From NCBI GenBank assembly GCA_903873705.1, contig CAIQPK010000007.1, positions 19,158 to 83,157 of the forward strand: 64,000 nucleotides of DNA. Reading direction: 5' to 3'. Source of the stretch: an uncultured Acidobacteriota bacterium. Lineage in GTDB: Bacteria > Acidobacteriota > Terriglobia > Terriglobales > Acidobacteriaceae. Below, piece by piece: positions 32,280-41,026 of the stretch. The translations under genes were made by a program, and so were the position numbers. A model generated the notes under the pieces. It did not search any database and had not been told where the DNA came from. It worked only from the letters and a program-made list of their open reading frames with translations. Within the stretch, counting starts at the first letter, position 1. Each line of letters begins with the position of its first letter.

Positions 32280-33452
32280 TCAGTGCAACAACCCCGGCAC
32301 CGGCCGCACTCCGTGGTGCGTCCACTGCACCAACTCATCGAACGTCCGCCCCACTTCCTCCGAGCTGAACGTGCAGTGCCCGTCCCGATGCACATACTGC
32401 TGCACCAGGTTCTCCCCGAACCCCGCCATCTCCACCTGCCGCGCATAAAGCGACAGCGTCGTCGCCGGTATCAGCGGATCGTAGACCGTGTGCAGCGCCA
32501 GCATCGGCTTCTCCAGGTGCCCGGTCGACGTGTAGTGGTGCATCAGGTACTCCCGCGCCTTCGGGTCCGCGGCATAACGGCGTACGCCATCGTTCAGCGC
32601 ATAATCGCCGGCGCTCATGCCCGGAGTAGTCCCCGTGTAGATGTAGTTGCGATTGTCAAAAGGATTGCCCCCCGCACGCTTCTGCATGTCCGACACGATA
32701 AACGTGAAGTAAGCAATGTCGTGGGCCACTTCATTATCCGTATGCAGCCCCATCAACGACCGCATCGCCGATGCCCCTGACGGATTCGTCCGAATGGCCG
32801 CCAGTATCTTCTCGTGCAGCGCCGCCGACTCTTCGTAGTTCGCGGGCGTCATCACCAGCGGCGGCATCACGCCCGGATAGTAATAGTCGAACGCCGCGCG
32901 CCAGGCGAACCGCCGCTCGAACGCCTCATAGGTCGACCCCACAGCGCCGCACAAATCCAGCCCGCCCACATAAGGCTTCGGATTCAGTTCCAGTGTCACC
33001 ATCACCAGCGCGCCACCCATCGACCCGCCGGCCACATACGTTTCTTTGGGCTGCCCATACTGCTTGACGAAGTACTTCCGCAACGCCTCGGTCTCGGGAT
33101 ACGCCTGCTGCAGCGCCCATCCCGCCGCCGAGTACTTGCTCTGCGCCACCGCATAGTGCCGCTGAAACAGCGGCAGCGCCTGCGAGTTCAGCCGTTCCGC
33201 AATCCGGAACTGCGACCGCTCCTCTTCGTAGCCGTGATAGTAGACCACCAGCGAGTGGTTCCAATCCGCCGGTATGTCGATCCGGTAAGCGGCGCCATCC
33301 AGGAACCCGGCCTCGGTAGTCCCCAGGGGTGTGGTCAACACCTCGGGCTTCTCCACCGGCTTAGGCCCGCCTTTCTGCGCAAGCATGCTGCCACTTATGC
33401 CTGCGAGTAACAGCGCAGCCGACAAAAACCGGTAGTGGAGCACAAATCGCAT
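32280..33452 (-). CDS. Secreted alpha/beta hydrolase
   Basis: 390 residues. A signal peptide runs through about ...SGSMLAQ (residue 26). 'LVVYYHGYEEERSQFR' forms the oxyanion region and 'YVAGGSMGGALVM' the nucleophile elbow (S144). 'VYDPLIPATT' and 'DGHCTF' near the C-terminus supply the Asp and His of a Ser-Asp-His triad. The order and spacing fit the alpha/beta hydrolase fold. A tannase/feruloyl-esterase-like or peptidase-like role is possible but not readable from sequence. It ends 55 bp upstream of rel on the same strand. Confidence 0.8.
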   Translation of the reverse strand: MRFVLHYRFLSAALLLAGISGSMLAQKGGPKPVEKPEVLTTPLGTTEAGFLDGAAYRIDIPADWNHSLVVYYHGYEEERSQFRIAERLNSQALPLFQRHYAVAQSKYSAAGWALQQAYPETEALRKYFVKQYGQPKETYVAGGSMGGALVMVTLELNPKPYVGGLDLCGAVGSTYEAFERRFAWRAAFDYYYPGVMPPLVMTPANYEESAALHEKILAAIRTNPSGASAMRSLMGLHTDNEVAHDIAYFTFIVSDMQKRAGGNPFDNRNYIYTGTTPGMSAGDYALNDGVRRYAADPKAREYLMHHYTSTGHLEKPMLALHTVYDPLIPATTLSLYARQVEMAGFGENLVQQYVHRDGHCTFSSEEVGRTFDELVQWTHHGVRPVPGLLH

Positions 33453-33592
33453 CGCAGGTGTCCAGTGGGGCAGGCTTCATCTTACCGTGACGCCCGCCTT
33501 TATCAAGGACTTATCGCAACCGTTGCACCACCGGCAAGGTCAGCAGCCATATCCCTGCGGGGCGCTGCCGTACCTCGCCCTCCGGTCAGCAG

Positions 33593-34294
33593 CTACGCCG
33601 CCACAGCTAGGCTTGCCGACTCGCAGTGCTCCACCACGGGCTCGCTCTCCGGCTTGCTCCGGCGTCGCGAACCCCTGTACTTGATCCCCGCGAAGCCCAG
33701 CACGCCCGTTCCCAGCAGAACGATGCTGGAAGGCTCAGGCGTTGGCGCCGGCGCGAGGTTGTCGATAAAGACCTGCGGCGGACCATCGGTCCATCCCGTC
33801 GTATCGCCGGTCGGCGTAAAGATGGTGAAGTGCGCGTAGTTCAGGCCGGCATACGCTGAAAGGTTGCCGCTCTGGGCAGCCGCCAGCGCATCGGTCGCGA
33901 TGGCCGCTGCTGCCGCAGTAAATCCGCTCTGCGAAGACACCGAAGCATCGAAGATCTCCCACGCGGCGAACTGATCGTCCGCAATGGTCTGGGCGTTGGT
34001 TTCGCTGCCTATCTTGTACGAGATGATCGCCGCAGCCCGCAGATTGACCGAAGCCTGCGAATCATCCATCGGCACCGCGCTCTCCGTTGCCTGCCAGCTT
34101 TCCCCGCTGGTCACATGCAGGGCGAAGTCAAGGCACATCATCGGCGTGGTTGCAGCAGCCCCATCGACGCTGAGGTTGTAAGGGTAGACGTAAACCTGGT
34201 CTACCGCCTGTCCTCCGGTATTGACGAAGGTGAGTGTATCGGCGAAAGCGGTAGCAGAAAACAGAAGGCAAAGAGTGATGGCGAGTTGTTTCAT
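33593..34294 (-). CDS. PEP-CTERM sorting-domain protein with an extended tail
   Basis: 233 residues. A signal peptide (MKQLAITLCLLFSATAFA) precedes a ~165-residue secreted domain of no known family, with a Thr/Ala/Ser-rich composition. Then come PEPSS at 186-190, a hydrophobic helix (IVLLGTGVLGFAGI) and an Arg cluster (RGSRRR), which together form a PEP-CTERM signal for exosortase processing. A further 21 residues (213-233, with several Glu and one Cys) follow the Arg cluster. Genuine PEP-CTERM proteins normally end at the basic cluster, so this tail is odd. AAAAGG lies seven bases before the ATG. It stands alone beside a long gene-free region. Confidence 0.8.
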   Translation of the reverse strand: MKQLAITLCLLFSATAFADTLTFVNTGGQAVDQVYVYPYNLSVDGAAATTPMMCLDFALHVTSGESWQATESAVPMDDSQASVNLRAAAIISYKIGSETNAQTIADDQFAAWEIFDASVSSQSGFTAAAAAIATDALAAAQSGNLSAYAGLNYAHFTIFTPTGDTTGWTDGPPQVFIDNLAPAPTPEPSSIVLLGTGVLGFAGIKYRGSRRRSKPESEPVVEHCESASLAVAA

Positions 34295-34791
34295 GGCTAG
34301 ACCTTTTCTTCCTCAAAATTTTCTTCAGGAAGGGGAGGTCGAATACACTCGCCCGCTCATCCTGAAGTTCAATCTGCGAAATCTCGTCTAACGGGAAACC
34401 GGGTTCTAGACCCCGGCTGCGTTGTCGGTGACTTACAGGAGCGAGTATGCATGGCTATGCGAATCGACAGTAAAATCAATGGTTTTAGCATTTTCGTTAC
34501 CTGAGTTCGAAGAGTAACCACGGGGCATCTCCCGAAATATCCCAGCTGATTTCTCCTGGCTTACAAACGCGCCGCAGCATCACTCGGAACCGCAACCAGC
34601 AAGCAGGCACAAGCGTTTCTTGACGTCGGTAAGTCTTATGTAAGCAGAGGGAATAACCGGCTAGAAGCACCGCGCACTGTCACGCCGACGTTAACCAAGT
34701 TGAAAAATAGTCACCCGGGTTTCGCGCGCAGTAGCGCCCGCTTCGTCGTTGCCTCTTCCCAAATGGTTACCAAGTGGGTATGCAAAGGCCC

Positions 34792-34817
34792 AAAACAGCC
34801 CATTTTCAGGCTGTTTT
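34792..34817 (+). terminator. Orphan terminator-like hairpin
   Basis: AAAACAGCC (34792-34800) and GGCTGTTTT (34809-34817) form a perfect 9-bp stem around an eight-base loop. The A/T ends give it a U-tract in either direction. No coding gene ends nearby on either strand, so it may terminate an unannotated small RNA. Confidence 0.6.
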
Positions 34818-34831
34818 CGGCCCTCAGGCGC

Positions 34832-34849
34832 CTGCAACTATAGTTGCAG
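34832..34849. promoter_or_regulatory. 18-bp perfect palindrome (possible operator)
   Basis: CTGCAACTATAGTTGCAG is a perfect 18-bp palindrome 15 bp after the orphan hairpin and about 285 bp upstream of the prpD-like gene. The form fits a dimeric repressor site, but the cognate regulator is unknown. Confidence 0.5.
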
Positions 34850-35133
34850 TTGTTAGCTTGTGGTTAACATTTTCGCGATAACTTGCGCTACAAACCCGTC
34901 CGCAGCTCTAAGACCAACTTGTTCGTTGACCCCCTGCAGCGCCTTTACTCGATCACTTTCCTGTCCGTTCGAAAGTCAGCGGTTCTATAGATAACCACGT
35001 AGCCGATAACGCGTGCTGGACGCGTCACGTCCAACCCGCGCAGCGCGTTGCATAGAAATCAAATTACCCGAGCCGTTAGTATGGGGGCGCTGCTTCCCCT
35101 TGGATCTACGCGTAGAAAGGCACCCATCACTCC

Positions 35134-36624
35134 ATGATTTCGAGCGCTCCTCTATCCCGCCGCCGCTTCCTCACGACATCAGCAGGCGCCGCGGCAACCA
35201 TGGCCGCTGCTCCTCTCCTGCCCAGTGCAACCTCACTCCCCGCACAAGCCGAGGAGCCCCGGACCGCAGCCAAAGCCATACCCTTGCCCATCACCCGCAC
35301 CCTCGCCGAGTGGGTCGTCGCCTCTCGTCCCGCCGACATCCCCGCCGCCGTCCGCAAGGAAGCAGTCCGCTCCATCGTCAACGTCATCGGCGCCACCGTC
35401 GGCGGCTCATCCGACCCCACTATCGCCACCGCCCTCCGCGCCATCACGCCCTACTCCGGCCCCGCCCGCGCCGCGCTCTTCGGCCGCTCCGAGCGCCTTG
35501 ACGGCATCAACGCCGCCGTCGTCAATGGCATCAGCTCCCACGTCCTCGACTTCGACGACACCGAGCTCAGCATGGTCATCCACCCTGCCGGCGTCGTCGC
35601 CTTCGCCCTCCTTGGCCTCGCCGCCGACCATCCCATCACCGGCGCCGACTTCCTCCACGCCTTCATCCTCGGCACCGAAGTCGAATCCCGCATCGGCCGC
35701 GCCATCTACCCCACCCACTACGACGTCGGCTTCCACATCACCGCCACCACCGGCGTCTTCGGCGCCGCCGCGGCCTGCGGCAAGATACTCGGCCTCGACA
35801 CTCAGAAAATGGTCTACGCCCTCGGCACCGCCGCCGTGCAATCCGCCGGCCTGCAGGTCGCCTTCGGATCCATGGGCAAAGCCTTCCAGGTAGGCCGAGC
35901 CGCCGGCAACGGCCTCTTCGCTGCCCGCCTCGCCGAGCAGGGCTTCACCAGCTCCGACGCCTCGCTCGAAGGCTTCAATGGCTACTTCACCGCCACCACC
36001 CGCCAGCGCAACGACACTGCCGCCATCGCCAACCTCGGCCAGTATTACGAAATCAGCCAGAACACCTATAAGCCCTTCCCCTGCGGCATCGTCATTCACC
36101 CTGTCCTCGACGCCGCCATCCAGCTCTACAAGGAAAACCACATCCCCGCGGAACAGATCGCCTCCGTCACCATCAAGGGCAATCCGCTCATCCTCCAGCT
36201 CACCGGCAAAAAGACGCCGCAGACCGGCCTCGAAGGCAAGTTCAGCGTCTTCCACTCCACCGCCATCGCCCTCATACGCGGCCACGTCGGCCTCGCCGAA
36301 TACAGCACCCCCGCCGTCCTCGACCCCGCAGTCGTCGCCCTTCGCTCCCGCGTCGAAGTCCTGCCCGACGCCGCCATCCCCTCCGACCAGGTCTTCGTCA
36401 CCCTCAAAACCCGCGACGGCCGCACTTTCGACAAGCACATCGAACACGCCATCGGCAGCGTCGAGCGCCCCATGACCAACGCCGATCTCGACGAAAAATT
36501 CCGCGGCCTCGCCGACGGCATCCTCACCAAACCTCAAGCCTCAAAACTTCTCGCCATGTGCTGGAGCGTCGAATCCCTACCCGACGTCGCCACTCTAGCC
36601 ACCGCGGGAGCCAGGAGCGCCTAG
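35134..36624 (+). CDS. MmgE/PrpD family protein with a Tat signal
   Basis: 496 residues. The N-terminus LSRRRFLTTSAGAAATMAAAPLLPSA is a twin-arginine export signal. The mature part is an MmgE/PrpD-fold protein: 'EAVRSIVNVIGATVGGSSDP', 'NAAVVNGISSHVLDFDDTE' (conserved HxxDFDD), 'FHITATTGVFGAAAACGKILGLD', 'FPCGIVIHPVLDAAIQL' and 'KFSVFHSTAIALIRGHVGLAEYS'. The family includes 2-methylcitrate dehydratase and cis-aconitate decarboxylase, which are cytoplasmic; export via Tat is unusual. No prpB or prpC is nearby, so methylcitrate dehydratase activity is unlikely. AAAGG lies upstream of the ATG. Confidence 0.87.
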   Translation: MISSAPLSRRRFLTTSAGAAATMAAAPLLPSATSLPAQAEEPRTAAKAIPLPITRTLAEWVVASRPADIPAAVRKEAVRSIVNVIGATVGGSSDPTIATALRAITPYSGPARAALFGRSERLDGINAAVVNGISSHVLDFDDTELSMVIHPAGVVAFALLGLAADHPITGADFLHAFILGTEVESRIGRAIYPTHYDVGFHITATTGVFGAAAACGKILGLDTQKMVYALGTAAVQSAGLQVAFGSMGKAFQVGRAAGNGLFAARLAEQGFTSSDASLEGFNGYFTATTRQRNDTAAIANLGQYYEISQNTYKPFPCGIVIHPVLDAAIQLYKENHIPAEQIASVTIKGNPLILQLTGKKTPQTGLEGKFSVFHSTAIALIRGHVGLAEYSTPAVLDPAVVALRSRVEVLPDAAIPSDQVFVTLKTRDGRTFDKHIEHAIGSVERPMTNADLDEKFRGLADGILTKPQASKLLAMCWSVESLPDVATLATAGARSA

Positions 36625-36708
36625 CAACTCTGCTCGCAATTTTTGAAATTCTCACCTTGTCCACACGTCCGTGGATTGCTACCCTCGTCCTCATTACCCA
36701 CAAAGACG

Positions 36709-37749
36709 ATGGCAAAGCACCCCAAGCTGGAGCTCAACACGGAGTACCCCGGGCCGACCGAAGAGGCGCTCGCCCGCAAAATGGCCGAGCAACTTCGCAA
36801 ATCGGTAGAGCAGCGTTTCCTGCAGGGCATGACTTACCGCGGCGTCAACACCAAGTCCCACGCCGCCGTCCGTGCCAAGCTCGTCGTCAACCCCGACCTC
36901 CCGCCCGACCTCCGCGTCGGCCTTTACCGCGAGCCACGCACCTACTCGGCCTGGGTCCGCTTCTGCAGCACCCTCCCCGACCCACTCCCCGACATCAAGC
37001 CCGACCTCCGCGGCCTCTCCATCAAACTCATGGAAGTGCCCGGCGAAAAGCTGCTCCCCTCCGATCCCCAAGGCACGACCCACGACCTCACCTTCATCAC
37101 CCCCGACACCTTCTTCGTCCGCACCCCGGAGGAGTTCTCCGCCTTCGCCGCCGCCGGTGGCCTGACCGCGCACAAAACCCTCGCCGAGTTTCTCAAAACC
37201 ACCCTCTTCCTCATCACCCACCCCGTCACCACCCTCACAATCCTGCGCTCACAAAAACGCATCGGCAGCCTGCTCGAAGTCTCGTGGAACTCCGCCACAC
37301 CCTACCTCTTCGGCAACCGCGCCGCTAAACTCTCGCTCGCCCCACTCCAGCCCGCCACCACTCCGATCCCACCCAAACCCGGCAGCAACTATCTCCGCGA
37401 AGACCTGATCACCCAACTTGCCGACCACGAAATCCGGTTCACACTCCGCGTCCAATTCCAGCTCGACCCCGTCAAACAGCCCATCGAAGACGCGCTCGCC
37501 CCCTGGCGCGAAGAGGATTCTCACTGGCACAACCTCGCCACGCTCATCCTCCCCGTGCAGCAGATCGACTCGCCCGAGCAGCTGATGTTCTGCGAAAACC
37601 TCTCCATGAACCCATGGCGCTGCCTCGCCGAGCACCGCCCGCTCGGCGGCGTCAACCGCGTCCGCCGCCACATCTATTACGAAGGCTCAAAGCATCGCCA
37701 TTACAAAAATGCCGTCCCGGTCCACGAACCTACATCCGACCAACCCTAG
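36709..37749 (+). CDS. Catalase-related heme protein family member
   Basis: 346 residues. It resembles the divergent 'catalase family' proteins rather than true catalases. Segments such as 'SHAAVRAKLVVNPDLPPDLRVGLYREPRTYSAWVRFCST', 'DLRGLSIKLMEVPGEKLL', 'TTHDLTFITPDTFFVRTPEEFSAFA' and 'QIDSPEQLMFCENLSMNPWRCLAEHRPLGGVNRVRRHIYYEGSKHR' (regions) follow the catalase core order. These proteins may act as heme peroxidases or lipid-hydroperoxide-handling enzymes. A catalase activity cannot be assumed. The ATG at 36709 begins MAKHPKLELN; the upstream part of the frame is not conserved-looking. It follows the prpD-like gene by 84 bp. Confidence 0.75.
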   Translation: MAKHPKLELNTEYPGPTEEALARKMAEQLRKSVEQRFLQGMTYRGVNTKSHAAVRAKLVVNPDLPPDLRVGLYREPRTYSAWVRFCSTLPDPLPDIKPDLRGLSIKLMEVPGEKLLPSDPQGTTHDLTFITPDTFFVRTPEEFSAFAAAGGLTAHKTLAEFLKTTLFLITHPVTTLTILRSQKRIGSLLEVSWNSATPYLFGNRAAKLSLAPLQPATTPIPPKPGSNYLREDLITQLADHEIRFTLRVQFQLDPVKQPIEDALAPWREEDSHWHNLATLILPVQQIDSPEQLMFCENLSMNPWRCLAEHRPLGGVNRVRRHIYYEGSKHRHYKNAVPVHEPTSDQP

Positions 37750-37781
37750 CACTCGAAGGCGCCCTCGAGCGACACCGTCAA

Positions 37782-38849
37782 CTACTTCTTCAGCGAATAC
37801 TTTGCCAGGTCCTTCGGCCCCAGTTCGGCCCCATAAATATTGCCGTGCTGGTCCACGCCGATCCCCTCAGCGGTACTCGATCCCCCGCCCGGCGCCGGGT
37901 CAGGAATGAACGCGGTCACCTTCCCTGTTTTCGCGCTGCCCACCCGAATCCCGCGCTGGCCGGCAGGGTAGTACCCGTAATCCACCTGCCCGGAAGCCGA
38001 AGTCGAGCGTTCCTTCTTCGTCTCCGAGTCGGCCACATACATCACATCGCCCTTAGTAATCACGATCGAGCTCGGTCGGCTAAACTGCGTCCACGCAGTC
38101 AGGAATTTCCCATCCTGGTCAAAGATTGAAATCCTGTTGTTGTTGCGGTCTGCGACAAACAGCCGCCCCTTGGAGTCGGTCGTAATCGAGTGCGGACACA
38201 GCGTATCCCCGGGATTAGTCCCGGCATGTCCCCACTCCTTGATGAACTTGCCGTTCTTATCGAGCTTGATAATCCGCGACGGCGCGCAGTTAGGCGAGTG
38301 GCTGTCCACCACAAACATGTCGCCATTCCTGCCAAACGCAATATCCGACGGCGCAAAGAACGTGTCCGGCCCCGTAGCCGCAATGCCCGCCTTACCCAGC
38401 TTCAGCAGCACCTTGCCATCCGGGCTCAGCTTGGTGATCTGCGCACCCTTGCCGTCCTTGCTCACGCCTGTGTCGGTCACCCACAGGTTCCCGTCCTTAT
38501 CGATGCGGATGTTATGTGGCACCACGAACAGCCCTGCTCCAATGTCCTTAATAAACTTCCCGTTCGCATCGAACTGCACAATCGGCGCCACATCCGATTT
38601 GTCACAGCTGTTCGCCCCGCAACGCTCAATCGCCCACACATTCCCGTTGCGGTCGATGTCCACACCCGTGCTCCCGCCCCACTTACGCCCCTCCGGCAGC
38701 TTCCCCCAGTTCAGCGTCGACGCGTAAGGGTTCGGCCCATCATTAACCGAGGGGTAGCTCGCCTGCCCGCGCGCCGCTCCCGCATGAATCGCAAGCATCA
38801 CAGCTAAAGCCAGGGCGGACGTCAATCGTGGACGCAACATCGGTGACAT
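37782..38849 (-). CDS. Secreted NHL-repeat beta-propeller protein
   Basis: 355 residues. A signal peptide ends ...GAARGQ. At least five NHL-type repeats follow, each with 'G..(V/I)D..GN(V/L)W(V/A).D' style strands: 'GVDIDRNGNVWAIERCG', 'NIRIDKDGNLWVTDTG', 'DIAFGRNGDMFVVDSH', 'SITTDSKGRLFVADRNNNRISIFD' and 'GIGVDQHGNIYGAELGP'. This resembles the six-bladed propeller of peptidyl-alpha-hydroxyglycine amidating lyase-like proteins. The Cys pair CGANSC may form a disulfide. A perfect AAGGAG seven bases before the ATG at 38849 fixes the start. Biological role unknown. Confidence 0.86.
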   Translation of the reverse strand: MSPMLRPRLTSALALAVMLAIHAGAARGQASYPSVNDGPNPYASTLNWGKLPEGRKWGGSTGVDIDRNGNVWAIERCGANSCDKSDVAPIVQFDANGKFIKDIGAGLFVVPHNIRIDKDGNLWVTDTGVSKDGKGAQITKLSPDGKVLLKLGKAGIAATGPDTFFAPSDIAFGRNGDMFVVDSHSPNCAPSRIIKLDKNGKFIKEWGHAGTNPGDTLCPHSITTDSKGRLFVADRNNNRISIFDQDGKFLTAWTQFSRPSSIVITKGDVMYVADSETKKERSTSASGQVDYGYYPAGQRGIRVGSAKTGKVTAFIPDPAPGGGSSTAEGIGVDQHGNIYGAELGPKDLAKYSLKK

Positions 38850-39112
38850 GGTGACTCCTTCGAATCCGGAAAATTCTCTTGGAAACGGCAACCTGAATGC
38901 AAATTTTCGAAACACCTCACCATATACCTTCACCGCGCACCAGCCAAGGCCACGACGCACACCGCTCCCACCCCGCCCAGCTCCGCCATTGGCCGGACGT
39001 GTTCGAAGTCATGTAAGTTGTTGAGAAGAAATTAGTGGGAGCAAGGGGATCAGCAGCCATCCCACGTTGGCCCCAGACAAAGCGCAGCACCACAGGATTT
39101 GAGGAACTCAAA

Positions 39113-39955
39113 GTGAAATTTCACCGCATCATTCGCGACACCGGCTTCGCCCTCGCGCTGCTTTTGCTCATCTCAGCTCTCGGGCTGCAGGCTCAATCGG
39201 CCCCCAAAGCCTCCGCCAAGCCAGAAACCTACTTCTTCCTCGTCTTCAGCGATCCCGCCACCGGCAGGGAGGCCGAGTACAACAAGTTTTACGATGAACA
39301 GCACGGCCCCGACGTGACCTCCATCCCCGGCTTCATCTCCGGCCGGCGCTACGTCATGGCCGACGAGCAGCTCCGCCGCGTTCCTCTCATTAAGCCAAAG
39401 TACCTCATCCTCTATCGCGTCGAAACCGCTGACCCAGTGTGGGTCCGCGACGAGATCGCCCGCCGCCTCAAGAGCGGCGTCACCCGCCAAAGCTCCTCCG
39501 CCGTGAATTTCAAGATGTACACCTACCGCAAGTTCACTCCGGAACAAACCGGCGTAGGCGGCGACCAGCCCAGCGCCAAGCCGGGCCCCAAGAACGAGTA
39601 CGTCCAGATCGTCTTCGGCGACGCCACCCCCGGCCAGGACGACGACTTCAACCACTGGTACAACACCGTCCACGAGCCCGAGCTGCTCGCCGTCCCCGGC
39701 TTCACCAAGGGCGACCGCGGCATCATCAGCCCAGTCCAGTTCACCCACACCGACGAAGGCCCCACGCAGTCGAAGTACATCGCCATCTTCGAGCTACGCT
39801 CCTCGGCCATTCAGGCCGTCTTCGACGACAACGCCAAGCTCACCAAGGTCCCACCATCCTTCGATAAGGAACGCACTTTCGGCTACACCATGCGAGCCGT
39901 CGGTCCCCCCATGCTCGGCGACAAGATTCGTGCAGAGCGCGCGAAACACCCGTAA
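39113..39955 (+). CDS. Exported protein with two dimeric alpha-beta-barrel repeats
   Basis: 280 residues. A signal peptide (GFALALLLLISALGLQAQ, residues ~11-28) is followed by two tandem copies of an EthD/DUF4286-like ferredoxin fold. Copy one is 'YFFLVFSDPATGREAEYNKFYDEQHGPDVTSIPGFISGRRY' and copy two is 'YVQIVFGDATPGQDDDFNHWYNTVHEPELLAVPGFTKGDRG' (regions), both with the N/F..WY....H.p....PGF signature. Such proteins are usually cytosolic; export of a fused tandem is uncommon. The start is a GTG at 39113, supported by GAGGA seven bases upstream; the longer frame from 39035 lacks a ribosome site. A strong terminator follows. Confidence 0.82.
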   Translation: MKFHRIIRDTGFALALLLLISALGLQAQSAPKASAKPETYFFLVFSDPATGREAEYNKFYDEQHGPDVTSIPGFISGRRYVMADEQLRRVPLIKPKYLILYRVETADPVWVRDEIARRLKSGVTRQSSSAVNFKMYTYRKFTPEQTGVGGDQPSAKPGPKNEYVQIVFGDATPGQDDDFNHWYNTVHEPELLAVPGFTKGDRGIISPVQFTHTDEGPTQSKYIAIFELRSSAIQAVFDDNAKLTKVPPSFDKERTFGYTMRAVGPPMLGDKIRAERAKHP

Positions 39956-39971
39956 TAACATCTCCGCAAGA

Positions 39972-40002
39972 CAGAAGGCCTCCGCATGGCGGAGGCCTTC
40001 TG
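39972..40002. terminator. Bidirectional terminator, 14-bp perfect stem
   Basis: CAGAAGGCCTCCGC at 39972-39985 pairs perfectly with 39989-40002 across a three-base loop. It lies between the ends of two convergent genes and can terminate both. Confidence 0.85.
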
Positions 40003-40028
40003 CCTTGCCCTTCGAGATCATTCTCGCC

Positions 40029-40688
40029 TTATTTAGCTTTAGGTGGAGCAGCGGGTGTATCTATCCCAGGCTTCAGATCGGGCGGTTGACCCTTCAGAAT
40101 CGGGTTCACATAACCGGAAGGCAACGCACGATCCGGATCGGGGCGAACGCTCAGGTACTCGACGTGCTCGTCGATCTTCTCCCAGCCATGCGGCGTATCC
40201 GGAGGAATGATGACAATATCGCCCGGATGCACCACTTGACGATGGCCATCGCCCTGCTTCACCTTGCCCGAAGCCGTCGGTCCATTCAACGTGGTGTACA
40301 TATACGCGGTGCTGGGAGTTTCATGGGCGTCATAGAGTGTCCCGCCCGTCGCAATCGTCCCTGTGCCCCCAATAACGACGAAGACCTCGGTCTGTTCATG
40401 GTGAGCCAGCATGCTGACCGACCCGTCCGGGCTCTCTTTCAGTGGACCCGCGCGGTGGATCACAGCAACGGAAACATTCAGCTTGCCAATGTTCACGTCC
40501 TTCAACGTCTGGTCCATCGCCGGAGCCGTGGCTTCGAACTTCTGAACCTCTTTTACCTCTTCGGCGGTAATGTAGACCGCATCATGAGCAGGCGGGGACT
40601 GGGGAACGGGATTCGAAGTTTTGGTCTGCGCATACATCATCGCCGGGAGTAGCGCCATGATGGCCAGGCCGGGCCGTATTGTCTGCAT
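40029..40688 (-). CDS. Secreted cupin-domain protein
   Basis: 219 residues. A signal peptide ends near ...MYAQT. A single cupin domain lies at ~90-185: 'MLAHHEQTEVFVVIGGTGTIATGGTL' carries the first motif (H..HE..E variant), and 'VVHPGDIVIIPPDTPHGWEKI' the second, with a metal-binding His in PHGW. The Pro/Ala/Lys-rich C-terminus (PPDLKPGIDTPAAPPKAK) is probably disordered. The metal and substrate are unknown. Its stop faces the terminator shared with the dimeric-barrel gene. Confidence 0.8.
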   Translation of the reverse strand: MQTIRPGLAIMALLPAMMYAQTKTSNPVPQSPPAHDAVYITAEEVKEVQKFEATAPAMDQTLKDVNIGKLNVSVAVIHRAGPLKESPDGSVSMLAHHEQTEVFVVIGGTGTIATGGTLYDAHETPSTAYMYTTLNGPTASGKVKQGDGHRQVVHPGDIVIIPPDTPHGWEKIDEHVEYLSVRPDPDRALPSGYVNPILKGQPPDLKPGIDTPAAPPKAK

Positions 40689-40936
40689 TCTTTTTTCCTT
40701 TGCATGACCAGAGATAGGAGTGATTCGAAATGAATCCTATCGCCAAGCAGCGTGCGCTGTACAGGCAAACGATTCCCGCATCATTCGCGACCAGCACACT
40801 TCAGCCGTTTCACCTTCTCGTATCGCGCGCCATGGCCGCTTCGGATGCGCGCCGAAAAATCCGGCGCCACTCACACCTCGCAGACCCATGACGGACCACG
40901 GGATGGCATCTGCAACGCAAAAATTGTGGAAGTAAA

Positions 40937-41013
40937 TGGTCGGGACGACTAGATTCGAACTAGCGACCTCACCCACCCCAAGGGTGCGCTCTACCAGGCT
41001 GAGCCACGTCCCG
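40937..41013 (-). tRNA. tRNA-Pro (anticodon GGG)
   Basis: On the minus strand the acceptor arm CGGGACG pairs with CGTCCCG, followed by discriminator A and an encoded CCA (40937-40939). The D-arm contains GGCTCAGCCTGGTAGAGC. The anticodon stem CACCC/GGGTG holds loop TTGGGGT, giving anticodon GGG (40977-40979). The T-arm shows the TTCGAAT loop. 77 nt including CCA, with a GTTCGAAT T-loop. It decodes CCC and CCU. Confidence 0.96.
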
Positions 41014-41026
41014 ACTGTGTTGCGGA

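Larger units (their letters stand above)
34295..35133. other. 839-bp gene-free region
   Basis: No protein-like frame on either strand. It separates the PEP-CTERM gene (minus) from the prpD-like gene (plus). The AT content is clearly higher than in the flanking genes, especially 34440-34560 and 34780-34880. Visible elements are a CCGGG/CCCGG inverted repeat at 34399-34416, a terminator-like hairpin at 34792-34817, an 18-bp perfect palindrome at 34832-34849, and TGGACG/CGTCCA at 35017-35033. It could host a small RNA ending at the hairpin. Confidence 0.6.
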
